A stretch of 35,785 nt of DNA from an uncultured Oscillospiraceae bacterium. GTDB lineage: Bacteria; Bacillota; Clostridia; Oscillospirales; Oscillospiraceae. Shown one piece after another: positions 1 to 8,837 of this stretch (positions are counted from its first letter, which is position 1; every line of letters begins with the position of its first letter). Under the pieces are notes generated by a model. The model had not been told where the DNA came from. It made no database searches and was given only the letters and a program-made list of their open reading frames with translations. The stretch spans positions 1 to 35,785 of the forward strand of contig CATONV010000022.1 of NCBI GenBank assembly GCA_951801655.1, in the 5' to 3' direction. Both the position numbers and the translations under genes were made by a program.

Positions 1-172
1 CCTCGCCGCCGCCGGGGCCGGCATAGACAATAAAGTCCTTCTGGCCCTGGCGCAGGATCTCGTTCACTGTCGCGTAGGGTTTGCGGTTGGTGGTGAAGCC
101 GCCGATGGCAAGAACGTCTCCGTCCTCGACAAACTTCGCCACGGCGTCGTGCATGGAATATACCTTGTTCAT
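1..172 (-). CDS. Glutaconate CoA-transferase subunit A-like protein, 5' part only
   Basis: The first 57 codons of a leftward gene; the rest lies outside the window. The start is the ATG at 172-170, preceded by a G-rich ribosome site (CCCCC on the + strand at 180-184). Residues 22-40 read AIGGFTTNRKPYATVNEIL, followed by RQG, which matches from memory the N-terminus of the glutaconate CoA-transferase A subunit (GctA). Residues 51-56 are a glycine-rich AGPGGG. The family moves CoA between acyl-CoAs and carboxylates in two-subunit complexes; a B subunit would be expected next, outside the window. The gene is divergent from an AraC regulator, which may control it. Family assignment is fairly safe; the substrate cannot be told from this fragment. 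Confidence 0.75.
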   Translation of the reverse strand, partial: MNKVYSMHDAVAKFVEDGDVLAIGGFTTNRKPYATVNEILRQGQKDFIVYAGPGGGE

Positions 173-305
173 AGTAATACCCCCATTACAATTTTTTGGT
201 TCTCTCTTTCTTTGCTGATTGTCAAGGTGCCGTAACGCGCTTTTCTACAGTGGCCATTTTACCACAAATCCTACAATTGGTCTAGCCTGTAATTTAGCAT
301 AAAGT

Positions 306-334
306 TTGCATATCTTGATCTGGCGTGGTATAAT
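306..334 (+). promoter_or_regulatory. Sigma-A promoter for the AraC gene
   Basis: -35 TTGCAT (306-311), 17-nt spacer, -10 TATAAT (329-334) with the TG extension (TGGTATAAT). The predicted start near 341 leaves a leader of about 140 nt before the AraC start. Confidence 0.65.
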
Positions 335-408
335 GGGAAACAGGTCCAAAACGCACCGGGAACACAGTGCGCAAAAAGCCTTCTTTAATTTAAAAGGAGA
401 TGGCATCC

Positions 409-462
409 GTGAAGCGGGTGACAGAGGATTGTATTTTGCCTGCGGCAAAATACATGCAATAA
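409..462 (+). CDS. Possible 17-residue leader peptide before the AraC gene
   Basis: GTG at 409 sits 9 nt after AAGGAG (394-399) and opens an 18-codon frame, MKRVTEDCILPAAKYMQ, ending with TAA at 460-462. The stop lies 2 nt before the AraC ribosome site (465-471), so its translation could be coupled to AraC. The perfect inverted repeat 431-453 falls inside this frame, so a ribosome on it would open the hairpin. This is based only on ribosome-site spacing and position; chance is a real alternative for a frame this short. Confidence 0.3.
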   Translation: MKRVTEDCILPAAKYMQ

Positions 463-480
463 ACAAGGAGGCGATTTCCA

Positions 481-1317
481 TTGACAAACGTGGAATTTCA
501 CCTGCAATTAAACCACAACGAGACCTGGAACATGAGTCGGCTGCACTTTCACGATCACTGCGAGCTGCTGCTCCCCCTGGTCAGCCCGGGCAACATTTTT
601 GTCAGCGACCAGGTCTACCCTCTGCGCCGTGGAACGCTGTACCTCATCGGGGAAAACACCCTCCACCGCACCATGGCGGAGGGCTTTCACGCCCGATACG
701 TCCTCCACATCAGCAAAAAGGCCCTGGCCCAGCTGTCCTCCCCCCAGACCGACCTGACCCGGTTCTGCAACACCTCTTTCCGTCGGGCGGAGCTGTCCGG
801 AGGGGAAATGACCGAGATTATCGAGCTGTTTCAGGCCCTGGAGCGCAACAAAAACGACGGCTCCTTCGGCAGCGACACCAGGCAGCTGGTGGCTCTTCTC
901 AATCTGCTCATTCGGGTGGCCCCCACCCTGAATGTGGCCACCGCCGGAGAATCCATTCAAAACAAAGATTTTCTCCGGGTGGCGCCCATTCTGGACTACA
1001 TTCGGGACAATCTGGACCAGCCCCTCGCCCTGGACCAGATCGCCGGGCAGTTTTACATCAGCAAGCACTACCTGTGCCGCATCTTCAAGGCGGCCACCGG
1101 CTTCTCCGTTATGGAGTATATCATCTACAGCCGGGTGCTCCGGGCCCGGCAGCTGCTTCAGGAGGGGGTCAGCGTCCAGCGGGCGGGAGAGCTGTCCGGC
1201 TTCTCTGACAACTCCCATTTTATCCGCACCTTCGGCCACCTCACCGGCGTTACCCCTGGACGATACGCCAAGGAGTACCAGTCGGGCGACCAGGTTCTTC
1301 TCTCCGGAGAGCCCTGA
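481..1317 (+). CDS. AraC-family transcriptional regulator
   Basis: A 278-residue DNA-binding regulator. The TTG start at 481 is supported by AAGGAGG at 465-471, 9 nt upstream; no ATG has a comparable site. Residues 22-28 (HFHDHCE) are the His-rich start of a cupin-type ligand-binding domain. From about residue 163 to 275 lies the double helix-turn-helix: the first helix pair around ALDQIAGQFYISKHYLCRIFK and the second ending in the family signature GFSDNSHFIRTF...GVTPGRY. It is divergent from the GctA-like gene, the usual arrangement for an AraC activator and its target, and precedes the surface-protein gene by 81 nt. The effector is unknown. The family call is safe; the target is inference. 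Confidence 0.9.
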   Translation: MTNVEFHLQLNHNETWNMSRLHFHDHCELLLPLVSPGNIFVSDQVYPLRRGTLYLIGENTLHRTMAEGFHARYVLHISKKALAQLSSPQTDLTRFCNTSFRRAELSGGEMTEIIELFQALERNKNDGSFGSDTRQLVALLNLLIRVAPTLNVATAGESIQNKDFLRVAPILDYIRDNLDQPLALDQIAGQFYISKHYLCRIFKAATGFSVMEYIIYSRVLRARQLLQEGVSVQRAGELSGFSDNSHFIRTFGHLTGVTPGRYAKEYQSGDQVLLSGEP

Positions 1318-1398
1318 CAGGCCTTTTATGTCAACATCCGCAGATTCCCCCTTCCGCACGGACTGGCGGATATTCTCACACCGTAAGGAGGAAACACC

Positions 1399-3204
1399 AT
1401 GCGACACCGCACGCTTCTCACCCTGGGCCTCAGTCTGGCCCTCACCCTCTCCCTTGCCCTTCCCGCAACCGCCTACGACTCCGCCCGGCCCGACACCCCC
1501 CAGCTCATGAGCGGCGGCGCAGCGGAGAGCTTTTTCGTCGACGGCGGCGGCACCCTGTGGGCCTGGGGCGCCAACGAGTTCGGCCAGCTGGGCGACGGCA
1601 CCACCCAGGACCGCTCCACCCCCGTCAGAGTGCTGGAGGGGGTTCTCTCTGTGAGCGCCGGGGAGTCCCACACCTACGCCGTCTTGCAGGATAACACCCT
1701 CTGGGCCTGGGGGAGAAATGTCAGCGACGCGTTCCCCAATTCCCCAGACCTGGTAAACAGCACCAGACCTGTAAAAATCATGGACGATGTGGCCTCAGCC
1801 AGCACTGGAGTGTGTACCCACCTGGCCGTCAAAACGGACGGCACCCTGTGGGCCTGGGGCAAATACGTGGGCGACCGGACCAACCGGCAGCGGTCTGAAC
1901 CCGTCAAGATCATGGACAACGTGACCGCCGCCTGCACCGGCTTCGGCCACAGCCTGGCTCTGAAGGGGGACGGCTCCCTCTGGGCCTGGGGGCAGAATCA
2001 CGACGGCGAGGTGGGCGACGGCTCCGGGCGGGAGCGGCCCACCCCGGTCAAGGTGCTGGACAAGGTGGTCTGCATGAGCGCCGGCTACGGCTTCAGCGCC
2101 GCCGTGCGCTCAGACCACACCCTCTGGACCTGGGGCCGCAACTGGCAGGGAGAGCTGGCAGACGGCACCATCTGGATCTGGGGGCCCAGCTGGAAATGGG
2201 AATCCGATGACCCGGAGGAGAACGCCATACTCCAAGAAACCCTGAGCGCCTGGATTGAAAAATGGGGGCCAGATGTCAGCCGGGATCACTCCATCCCCAC
2301 CAAGGTGCTGGACCACGTGGTCTCCGTCCACCTGTCCAACAACAACGGTTACGCCCTGCGTGAGGACCAGACTCTCTGGGCCTGGGGGAACAACCACTCG
2401 GGCGACGTGGGAGACGGCACCACAGAGGATCGCTTGTCTCCTGTTCTGGTACTCACCGGCGTGGAGGATGTCAGCGTGGGCTGGGACCACGTCCTGGCGC
2501 GCAGAACCTTCGGCGCACTTTGGACCTGGGGGTCCAACGTCAGCGGCCAGCTGGGCAATGGAGAGAGTCTATTCTACGGAAACTATGTGCCCCGATTCTC
2601 CGCTTTTCCCATTCAGGTAATGGCGGATATCGACACCGGAACCCCCTCTCACGTCTCTCCCGCTGACGGCAGCCGTCCCGCCGCCTGGGCCGCCGCCGCC
2701 GTGGACGAGGCCATCGCCTGGGACTTCCTCCCCGTCAGCCTGCGCATCCACTACGATCAGACCATCACCCGGGCCGAATTCTGCTCTCTGGCTGTCCGCC
2801 TTTACGAGAGCTGCACCGGCCAGGAGATCGAACAGTCCCAACGGGTCAGCTTCTCTGATACCCAGGATGTCAATGTGGAAAAGGCTGCCGGACTGGGCAT
2901 CGTCTCCGGCGTGGACGGCGGCGCCTTCAGTCCCGACACCCCCCTGAACCGGGAGCAGGCCGCGGTCATCCTCGCCGGCCTGGCCCGTGTGCTGGACGTC
3001 CCCCTCCCCCAGGCCGTCCCCGCCTTTGACGACGCCGACGATATCAGTCCCTGGGCCCGAAGCGCGGTGGGGCAGGTTCAGGCGGCCGGCATTATGAACG
3101 GCACGGGAGGCGGCTTCTCCCCCCGGAACACCTACACCAGAGAGCAGAGTGTGGTTACCCTTGTCAACCTGTTCCACCTGCTGACCGGGGAACAAACTGG
3201 CTAA
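1399..3204 (+). CDS. Secreted RCC1-repeat protein with SLH anchor domains
   Basis: A 601-residue exported protein. Residues 1-25 form a signal peptide ending ATA, with likely cleavage before YDS. Residues ~30-410 are RCC1-type beta-propeller blades, each marked by (T/S)LW(A/T)WG and GDGT; about seven complete blades are visible. One blade near residue 255 carries an extra ~40-residue Trp- and acid-rich stretch beginning GTIWIWG. After a linker, residues ~430-600 hold three SLH modules, the first degenerate, the next two with FSDT/FDDA...GGFSP...REQ patterns. SLH modules bind secondary cell-wall polymers, so the propeller should be displayed on the surface as a binding scaffold. The ribosome site is TAAGGAGG at 1384-1391. 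The ligand is unknown. Confidence 0.9.
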   Translation: MRHRTLLTLGLSLALTLSLALPATAYDSARPDTPQLMSGGAAESFFVDGGGTLWAWGANEFGQLGDGTTQDRSTPVRVLEGVLSVSAGESHTYAVLQDNTLWAWGRNVSDAFPNSPDLVNSTRPVKIMDDVASASTGVCTHLAVKTDGTLWAWGKYVGDRTNRQRSEPVKIMDNVTAACTGFGHSLALKGDGSLWAWGQNHDGEVGDGSGRERPTPVKVLDKVVCMSAGYGFSAAVRSDHTLWTWGRNWQGELADGTIWIWGPSWKWESDDPEENAILQETLSAWIEKWGPDVSRDHSIPTKVLDHVVSVHLSNNNGYALREDQTLWAWGNNHSGDVGDGTTEDRLSPVLVLTGVEDVSVGWDHVLARRTFGALWTWGSNVSGQLGNGESLFYGNYVPRFSAFPIQVMADIDTGTPSHVSPADGSRPAAWAAAAVDEAIAWDFLPVSLRIHYDQTITRAEFCSLAVRLYESCTGQEIEQSQRVSFSDTQDVNVEKAAGLGIVSGVDGGAFSPDTPLNREQAAVILAGLARVLDVPLPQAVPAFDDADDISPWARSAVGQVQAAGIMNGTGGGFSPRNTYTREQSVVTLVNLFHLLTGEQTG

Positions 3205-3253
3205 GAACACAAATTTTCCCGCCCACGGCCGCGCCGCCTATGACGTTTATCCC

Positions 3254-3282
3254 TTTACGCCCGGCCCTCCCTGTGATATAAT
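3254..3282 (+). promoter_or_regulatory. Promoter for dapL
   Basis: -35 TTTACG (3254-3259), 17 nt, extended -10 TGATATAAT with TATAAT at 3277-3282. The ribosome site AAAGGAGAGG follows at 3300-3309. Confidence 0.65.
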
Positions 3283-3316
3283 GCCAAAAGTTTAACTGTA
3301 AAGGAGAGGATCCTCC

Positions 3317-4537
3317 ATGGTAAAAGTGAATGAAAACTTCCTCAAGCTGCCCGGCAGCTACCTCTTCTCCGAGGTAGCCCGGCGCATCAACGTCTACACC
3401 GCCGCCCATCCCGAGGCGGAAATTATCAAGCTGTCCATCGGCGATGTGACCCGACCCCTGGTCCCCGAGGTGATCCGCGCCATGCACAGCGCAGTGGACG
3501 AGATGGGCAGCGTTCAGGGCTTCCATGGCTACGGCCCGGAACAGGGCTACGCCTTCCTTCGGGAGGCCATCGCCCAGGGGGACTACGCCGCCCGGGGGGT
3601 GGATATTCGGCCCGATGAAATCTTTGTCTCCGACGGAGCCAAAAGCGACTGCGGCAACATCGGCGACATTTTCGGTACAGACAACGTGGTGGCAGTGTGC
3701 GACCCGGTGTACCCCGTCTATGTAGACACCAACGCCATGGCGGGCCGGGCCGGTGAGTATCAGGAGGAGCTGGGCCGCTGGAACCGCCTGGTCTATATGC
3801 CCTGCGTGGAGGAAAACGGCTTCTCCCCCGAACCGCCAAAGGAAATTCCGGATATCATCTACCTCTGCTCCCCCAACAACCCCACCGGGGCGGTGATCAG
3901 CCGGGAGAGTCTGAAGGAATGGGTGGACTACGCCAACGCCAACGGGGCGGTAATCCTCTTCGACTCCGCCTATGAGGCCTTCATCACCAGCGGGGACGTT
4001 CCCCACACCATCTTTGAGATCGAGGGGGCCCGCACCTGCGCCATCGAGTTCCGCTCCTTCTCCAAAACTGCCGGCTTCACCGGAAACCGCTGCGCCTACA
4101 CCGTAGTGCCCATGGAACTGGAGAGAGACGGCGCCAAACTGAACAGCCTGTGGAACCGTCGGCAGTGTACCAAGTTCAACGGCGTGCCCTATGTGGTTCA
4201 GCGGGGAGCCGCCGCCGTCTACACCCCGGAGGGCCGGGCCCAGATTATGGCCAACATCGATTACTACCGGGAGAACGCCCGGGTCATCCGCGAGGGCCTG
4301 ACCGCCGCCGGTCTGACCTGCTTCGGCGGGGTGGACGCCCCCTACATCTGGCTCAAAACGCCCGGCGGCGCGGGCTCCTGGGACTTCTTCGACCGGGTGC
4401 TGGCCGAGGCCAATGTGGCCACCACTCCCGGCGCCGGCTTTGGCCCCAGCGGCGAGGGATACATCCGCCTTACCGCCTTCGGCGACGCGCAGGCCACAAA
4501 AACCGCCGTGGAGCGTGTGCGGAACATGCTGCGGTAA
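3317..4537 (+). CDS. dapL: LL-diaminopimelate aminotransferase
   Basis: A 406-residue fold-type I PLP aminotransferase. It should convert tetrahydrodipicolinate and glutamate to LL-2,6-diaminopimelate in one step of lysine and peptidoglycan synthesis, the DapL shortcut common in Clostridia. The start [17 protein letters not shown], the [19 protein letters not shown] block, SPNNPTG and the PLP lysine K250 in [13 protein letters not shown] all fit DapL rather than general aspartate aminotransferases. The length is typical (about 400-410). It has its own promoter and ATG 3317 follows AAAGGAGAGG. The downstream membrane gene begins 39 nt later on the same strand and may be co-transcribed, linking two cell-envelope functions. 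Confidence 0.93.
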   Translation: MVKVNENFLKLPGSYLFSEVARRINVYTAAHPEAEIIKLSIGDVTRPLVPEVIRAMHSAVDEMGSVQGFHGYGPEQGYAFLREAIAQGDYAARGVDIRPDEIFVSDGAKSDCGNIGDIFGTDNVVAVCDPVYPVYVDTNAMAGRAGEYQEELGRWNRLVYMPCVEENGFSPEPPKEIPDIIYLCSPNNPTGAVISRESLKEWVDYANANGAVILFDSAYEAFITSGDVPHTIFEIEGARTCAIEFRSFSKTAGFTGNRCAYTVVPMELERDGAKLNSLWNRRQCTKFNGVPYVVQRGAAAVYTPEGRAQIMANIDYYRENARVIREGLTAAGLTCFGGVDAPYIWLKTPGGAGSWDFFDRVLAEANVATTPGAGFGPSGEGYIRLTAFGDAQATKTAVERVRNMLR

Positions 4538-4576
4538 TTCAAAAGGACGGAGGCTGAAGACCGCCCCCTGAGAGAG

Positions 4577-6640
4577 GTGTTTTTCCTGGAGAGCAAAACA
4601 GATTTTCTCACCCTGTGGGACAAGTGGCGGCGGCTGAGTGTGCCCTCCCTCTTTCTGCTGGGAGTCATCTACTGCGAGGAGCTGTTTCTGAAGCTCTACT
4701 GCTTCCGTGCGCTGACGGCAGAGGGCACCTTCTTCACCCTGCTGTTTACCCTGCCGGCAGCCCTGCTGCTGGGGCTGCTGTGCGGCGGTGTGTCTCCCCG
4801 GCGGGGGCGTCTCCTGCTGCCGCTGATCACCACCCTGGTCTCCCTGTGGATTGGAACTCAGCTGGTGTACTACCACATGTTTAAAACCTTTCTCACCATC
4901 TTCTCCCTGACCAAGATGGTCATGGTAGCCAAATCCTTTGGGGAGATGGCGGTGGGCAACGTGCTGGCCAGCTGGTTCCCCATCCTGATGCTCACCGCCC
5001 CCGTGGTGCTGGCCCTGGTTTTCCGAAAGCGGCTGGTATCCGAGTCGCCTGACGCCGGCAGAGGCCGGTGTCTGCGCTGGGCGGTCATGGCCGCCGCAGT
5101 ACAGCTGGTGTCCATGGGCCTGGTGCTGCTGTGCGGCAGCGGCGTTCTCTCTCTGCGGTATATCTACTACCGCACCGCCACCCCCGAGCTGGAGGTGCAG
5201 AATTTCGGCGTGCTGACCCAGACTCAGCTAGAAATCTCACGGGTACTCTTCGGCATCCGGCCGGACGACCCGGACATCTCCGCCGAGCCCGCCCCGGACC
5301 GGGCCCCGCCCGATCTGGAGCCCACTCTGCCGCCGGAGGATGATCCGCCTGTATTCCGTCCGGAGACCATCCCCGGCTACCACACCCTGCCCATCGACTT
5401 TGAAACCCTGATCGAAAACGAGGAGGATGAGGGGCTGAAAAGCGCCCACATGTGGTTTTCTCAGCGTAAGCCCACCCCAGAAAACCTGTGGACAGGGTAT
5501 TTCGAGGGGAAAAATCTCATCTGGATTGTGGCGGAGGGCTTCTCTACCCTGGCCATGGACCCGGAACGGACCCCCACCCTCTGGAAGCTATCCCACCAGG
5601 GCTTCGTTTTTGACCATTTCTATACCCCCTTGTGGGGGGTGTCCACCTCTGACGGGGAGTATGTCACCACCACCGGCCTGATCCCCAAATCCGGGGTATG
5701 GAGCTACTCCATGTCCTCTGACAACTACATGCCCTTTGCCCTGGGCAATCAGTTTTGCAAGGAGGGCTACCGTACCTTCGCCTTCCACAACTACCTGTAT
5801 GACTACTACGACCGGGATAAGTCCCACCCCAACATGGGGTATGAGTACTACGCCATGGGACAGGGACTGGAGCTGGAACAGGTCTGGCCCCCTTCCGACC
5901 TGGAGATGATGGATAAGATCATCCCCATGTTCCTCCACGAGGACAAATTCATGGTCTACTGCCTCACGGTCAGCGGCCATTTGAACTACACCCTGGACTC
6001 CAACGCCATGTCCAAGCGCCACTGGGACGCGGTGGCCGACCTGCCCTACAGCGAGGAGGTGCGGTGCTATCTGGCCTGTCAGATGGAACTGGAGCTGGCC
6101 CTGGAGACGCTGGTGGATCAGCTGAAGGCGGCCGGAAAGCTGGACGACACGGTGATCGTTCTGTCCGCCGACCACTACCCCTACGGACTCAGCGACGAGC
6201 AGTACAGCGAGCTGCTGGGCCACGAGGTGGACCCGGTGTTTGAGATTTTTCAAAATACCTTGATCCTCTGGAGCGGCGATATGGAGGGGGCGTGCGTCCA
6301 TGTGGACAAGTACTGCTCCAGTCTGGACGTGATGCCCACTTTGTCCAACCTCTTTGGCCTGGACTACGACTCCCGGCTGATCATCGGTTCGGATATCCTC
6401 TCCAACGAGGACCCGCTGGTCATCTTTTCCAACTACAGCTTTGTCAGTAGCACAGGTTATTACAACTCCGTTCTGGACCAGTTCACCCGCTGGGACGGGG
6501 AGGAACCCGACCTGGACGAGGTGGCGGAGCTGGTGGCGGAGGTGCAGAACCGGGTGGCCTACTCTGCCGCCATTCTGGATACCGACTACTATCGCCTGGC
6601 GCTGGAACACGCGGGCATGATCACCGACGGGAAAACTTAA
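4577..6640 (+). CDS. LTA synthase-family membrane phosphoglycerol transferase (alkaline phosphatase superfamily)
   Basis: A 687-residue protein with about five membrane segments in residues ~20-180, a Pro/Asp-rich linker (~225-265) and an extracellular sulfatase-type domain from about 305 on. LtaS-type enzymes move glycerol phosphate from phosphatidylglycerol onto teichoic acid chains or other surface sugars. Catalytic-type motifs are present: NLIWIVAEGFS (metal-binding acid residue) and T357 in the S-T-S-D-G-E motif, at the place of the LtaS nucleophile threonine; LSADHYPYG near 530 carries the later metal ligands. The GTG at 4577 has GAGAG directly adjacent, a poor ribosome site, so the exact start is uncertain; translational coupling to dapL is possible. 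The true acceptor is unknown. Confidence 0.82.
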   Translation: MFFLESKTDFLTLWDKWRRLSVPSLFLLGVIYCEELFLKLYCFRALTAEGTFFTLLFTLPAALLLGLLCGGVSPRRGRLLLPLITTLVSLWIGTQLVYYHMFKTFLTIFSLTKMVMVAKSFGEMAVGNVLASWFPILMLTAPVVLALVFRKRLVSESPDAGRGRCLRWAVMAAAVQLVSMGLVLLCGSGVLSLRYIYYRTATPELEVQNFGVLTQTQLEISRVLFGIRPDDPDISAEPAPDRAPPDLEPTLPPEDDPPVFRPETIPGYHTLPIDFETLIENEEDEGLKSAHMWFSQRKPTPENLWTGYFEGKNLIWIVAEGFSTLAMDPERTPTLWKLSHQGFVFDHFYTPLWGVSTSDGEYVTTTGLIPKSGVWSYSMSSDNYMPFALGNQFCKEGYRTFAFHNYLYDYYDRDKSHPNMGYEYYAMGQGLELEQVWPPSDLEMMDKIIPMFLHEDKFMVYCLTVSGHLNYTLDSNAMSKRHWDAVADLPYSEEVRCYLACQMELELALETLVDQLKAAGKLDDTVIVLSADHYPYGLSDEQYSELLGHEVDPVFEIFQNTLILWSGDMEGACVHVDKYCSSLDVMPTLSNLFGLDYDSRLIIGSDILSNEDPLVIFSNYSFVSSTGYYNSVLDQFTRWDGEEPDLDEVAELVAEVQNRVAYSAAILDTDYYRLALEHAGMITDGKT

Positions 6641-7029
6641 AACCCCTTCTGCCGCAAGACGCCCGCCGGAATAACCGGCAGGCGTCTTGCGGACAAAGAA
6701 AGGGAGATAAATGGCAATATGATAAACCGTCAGCAGACGGGGATCTTTGGTCTGCCGCGCCGGGGCCGACGCCTGCGGGGCGGCAGTGGGGCGCGTACCT
6801 CGCGCCGTGAGGCTTTGGCATCTTGGGTTGGATTACCAAATATGTCCGGTATTCTGCGCAGTCCGCCGGACCGTGGGGCTGCTTTTGCCGCCCCGGGAGG
6901 AAATCAGATCAGTTCCTTGATCTGCCTATAGAATACCACAGCGCCTTCCGCTAATCTTCACCAGACTTGGAACTTTTTGTGAAAAAAATATGAAGATGGC
7001 CGGGACGGTTTCTGCCGCCCCGGTCATTT
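6641..7029. other. Hairpin-rich gap without a convincing gene; possible structured RNA
   Basis: Neither strand has a frame with a ribosome site. Stems by eye: 6652-6669/6675-6692 (18 bp, one mismatch); 6727-6731/6736-6740; 6753-6757/6781-6785; 6790-6795/6801-6806 (GGCGCG/CGCGCC); an 8-bp closing stem 6848-6855/6930-6937 (GGTATTCT/AGAATACC) enclosing three hairpins at 6861-6871, 6875-6894 and 6905-6924; then the terminator at 6998-7031. I do not recognise RNase P, tmRNA, SRP or a riboswitch core. The strand is undecided. Confidence 0.4.
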
Positions 7030-7031
7030 TT
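6998..7031. terminator. Terminator, probably usable in both directions
   Basis: Stem 6998-7008/7015-7025 (11 pairs with one G-U and one mismatch, 6-nt loop). On the + strand ATTTTTA follows; on the minus strand, after the small gene at 7030-7197, ATCTTCATATTTTTTT follows. The minus-strand gene stops at the stem edge. Confidence 0.65.
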
Positions 7032-7197
7032 ACATATCATGTCCTTCCCGCTTCATCCGCATCTCCAGAGGATCAGACATGGGATCCTGAGCATTGGTGG
7101 CGGTGTCGGTTCGGTTCTGGCCGGCCAGAGGAGAGGAGCCCTCCAGATTTCTTCCGGTGCGGGGATCGCGGGCCTGCTGCTTTTTGGGCTTGCTCAT
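7030..7197 (-). CDS. Small basic hydrophilic protein of unknown function (55 aa)
   Basis: The start ATG at 7197 (MSKPKKQQARD) is chosen over an upstream in-frame ATG because AAGGAGG lies just before it. The 55 residues are basic, Gln/Arg/Asp-rich and contain no hydrophobic segment; the C-terminus is MRMKREGHDM. It is probably disordered. It lies 59 nt downstream of the FAD oxidoreductase on the same strand and directly before a terminator, so it is likely the last gene of that unit. I do not recognise a family. Confidence 0.6.
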   Translation of the reverse strand: MSKPKKQQARDPRTGRNLEGSSPLAGQNRTDTATNAQDPMSDPLEMRMKREGHDM

Positions 7198-7256
7198 GGG
7201 TAAGACCTCCTTGTATTGGATGGCCTTAGTGTATCCCATTTGGCGAAAAAAATTCC

Positions 7257-8837
7257 TTACCTGCAGGCTACCGCTTCAGCCACTCGAATCCCGTCCACAG
7301 CAGCGGACACGATGCCCCCGGCATACCCTGCCCCCTCGCCGCAGGGATAGAGCCCCCGGAGGGAGGACTGGAGTCTCTCGTCCCGGAGAATCCTCACCGG
7401 TGAGGAGGACCGGGTCTCCACCCCAGTAAGGACTCCGTCCGGGGCGGCAAAGCCACGGAGTCTGCGGTCCAGCAGCGGAAGGGCCTGACGCAAAGCGCCA
7501 GTTACATAGTCGGGCAGACAGGGCCGCAGATCGGTCCAGGTCACCCCCGGGCGGTAGCTGGGCGCCACCGCCCCTGGGCCCTCCGAAGGCCGACTCCGGA
7601 GAAAGTCCGCAACCCGCTGGGCCGGGGCCCAAAAATCTCCGCCCCCAAGCCGATACGCCGCCCTCTCCCACATCTCCTGGAAGCGGACTCCGGAGAGAAC
7701 ATCCTCCCCGGGAAAGTCCTCCGGACCTACCCCCACCAGAAGTCCGCCGTTGATATTCTCTCCGTCCCGGGCCCGATAGCTCATGCCGTTGGTAACCACA
7801 CTCCCCTTCTTCGAGGTCGCCGCCACCACCTGTCCTCCGGGACAGACACAAAAGGTAAAGACGGAACGGCCATCTGGCAGATGACAGGCCAGCTTGTAAT
7901 CGGCCGGAGGCAGTCTCTCCCAGGCGGGGCCGTACTGCTGTAAACTGATGTCCCGCTGGCTATGTTCGATCCGCAGGCCGATGGCAAACTTTTTCTTCTC
8001 CATGGGCACCCCCGCCTCCCGGAGCATGGCGAAGGTGTCCCGGGCGGAGTGGCCGGGGGCCAGGATCAGGGCGTCCGCGTCCAGAAGGTACTTCCCCTGG
8101 GGGCCCTCCACCTCCACGCCCGTCAGGGCTCCCCCACTTACGGTCAGGCCGGTGAGTCTGTGGCCGAAGCGGATGTCGCAGCCCAGAGAGATGAGTCTCT
8201 TCCGAATGGTCCTGACCACCTCCCGGAGAACATCAGTGCCGATGTGAGGTCTGTGGGAATATTTCACGTCGGCGGGGGCCCCGGCCTCCACCAAGGTGTC
8301 CAGCACGGCGGAGATGCGCCTGTCGTGGGTACCGGTGGTCAGCTTTCCGTCAGAAAAGGCGCCCGCGCCCCCCTCTCCGAACTGGACGTTGGACTCCTCG
8401 TTCAGCACCCCGGCAGCCCAGAAATTGTCTACATCCAGGGTGCGGCGGTCGATATCCTGCCCTCTCTCCAGAACGACACACGGAAACCCGTTTTCGGCCA
8501 AAAATAGGGCCGCGAACAGCCCCGCCGGCCCCATCCCCACCACCACCGGCGGCAGGGCGGAACGCCTTCCCGCCGCCGGGAAGGCGTAGGGGATCCTCTC
8601 CACCAGGGTAATGTTTCGCCCGGAGGCGGCCCGCAGTATTGATTCTTCGTCAGGCAGGCTGACCTCTACGGTGTACACATAGTGTACGTCATCCTTTCTC
8701 CGGGCATCGATGGACTGTCGAGCAATCTCTATCTCCCCCAGCGCCCCAGGGCGCACCCCCAGGGCCCGGGCCGCCCGCCTGCGCAGCTGCTCCAGATCTC
8801 CCCCGATGGGCAGCGGTATATTTCCGATTCGCAGCAT
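7257..8837 (-). CDS. Uncharacterised FAD-dependent dehydrogenase (COG2509-type)
   Basis: A 526-residue flavoprotein. Residues 1-90 form the small N-terminal domain typical of this group (IDARRKDDVHYVYTV). The dinucleotide fold follows with VVVGMGPAGLFAALFLAENG at 98-117 (GxGxxG 101-106). QFGEGGAGAFSDGKL, residues 150-170, is the characteristic signature of this family. The C-terminal GEGAGYAGGIVSAAVDGIRVAEA closes the FAD site. The protein is predicted cytoplasmic. The family is very widespread in Firmicutes and its substrate is, to my knowledge, not established. The ribosome site GGGAGG lies 8 nt before ATG 8837. A possible promoter lies upstream on the minus strand (TTTCCG-17 nt-TAAGAT). 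Confidence 0.88.
   Translation of the reverse strand: MLRIGNIPLPIGGDLEQLRRRAARALGVRPGALGEIEIARQSIDARRKDDVHYVYTVEVSLPDEESILRAASGRNITLVERIPYAFPAAGRRSALPPVVVGMGPAGLFAALFLAENGFPCVVLERGQDIDRRTLDVDNFWAAGVLNEESNVQFGEGGAGAFSDGKLTTGTHDRRISAVLDTLVEAGAPADVKYSHRPHIGTDVLREVVRTIRKRLISLGCDIRFGHRLTGLTVSGGALTGVEVEGPQGKYLLDADALILAPGHSARDTFAMLREAGVPMEKKKFAIGLRIEHSQRDISLQQYGPAWERLPPADYKLACHLPDGRSVFTFCVCPGGQVVAATSKKGSVVTNGMSYRARDGENINGGLLVGVGPEDFPGEDVLSGVRFQEMWERAAYRLGGGDFWAPAQRVADFLRSRPSEGPGAVAPSYRPGVTWTDLRPCLPDYVTGALRQALPLLDRRLRGFAAPDGVLTGVETRSSSPVRILRDERLQSSLRGLYPCGEGAGYAGGIVSAAVDGIRVAEAVACR

Larger units (their letters stand above)
173..480. promoter_or_regulatory. Divergent control region, gctA-like gene / AraC gene
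   Basis: The 308-bp gap holds signals in both directions. Rightward there is an extended -10 promoter (306-334). Leftward, an extended -10 (TGGTAAAAT on the minus strand, 256-264) could serve the CoA-transferase gene, but no good -35 is visible. A perfect 10-bp inverted repeat with a 3-nt centre (GTATTTTGCC-TGC-GGCAAAATAC, 431-453) lies in the AraC leader and could be an operator or an RNA hairpin. Confidence 0.5.

Noticed and set aside
508-1671. Long minus-strand frame opposite the AraC and RCC1 genes
   Set aside because: Gly/Val-rich shadow of GC-rich genes on the other strand with no ribosome site. The same holds for large antisense frames at 3164-4876, 18384-20297 and 23463-25907.
6719-6931. 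70-codon + strand frame in the hairpin-rich gap
   Set aside because: No ribosome site at a working distance, odd composition (Arg/Gly/Ser), and it runs through all the predicted hairpins.
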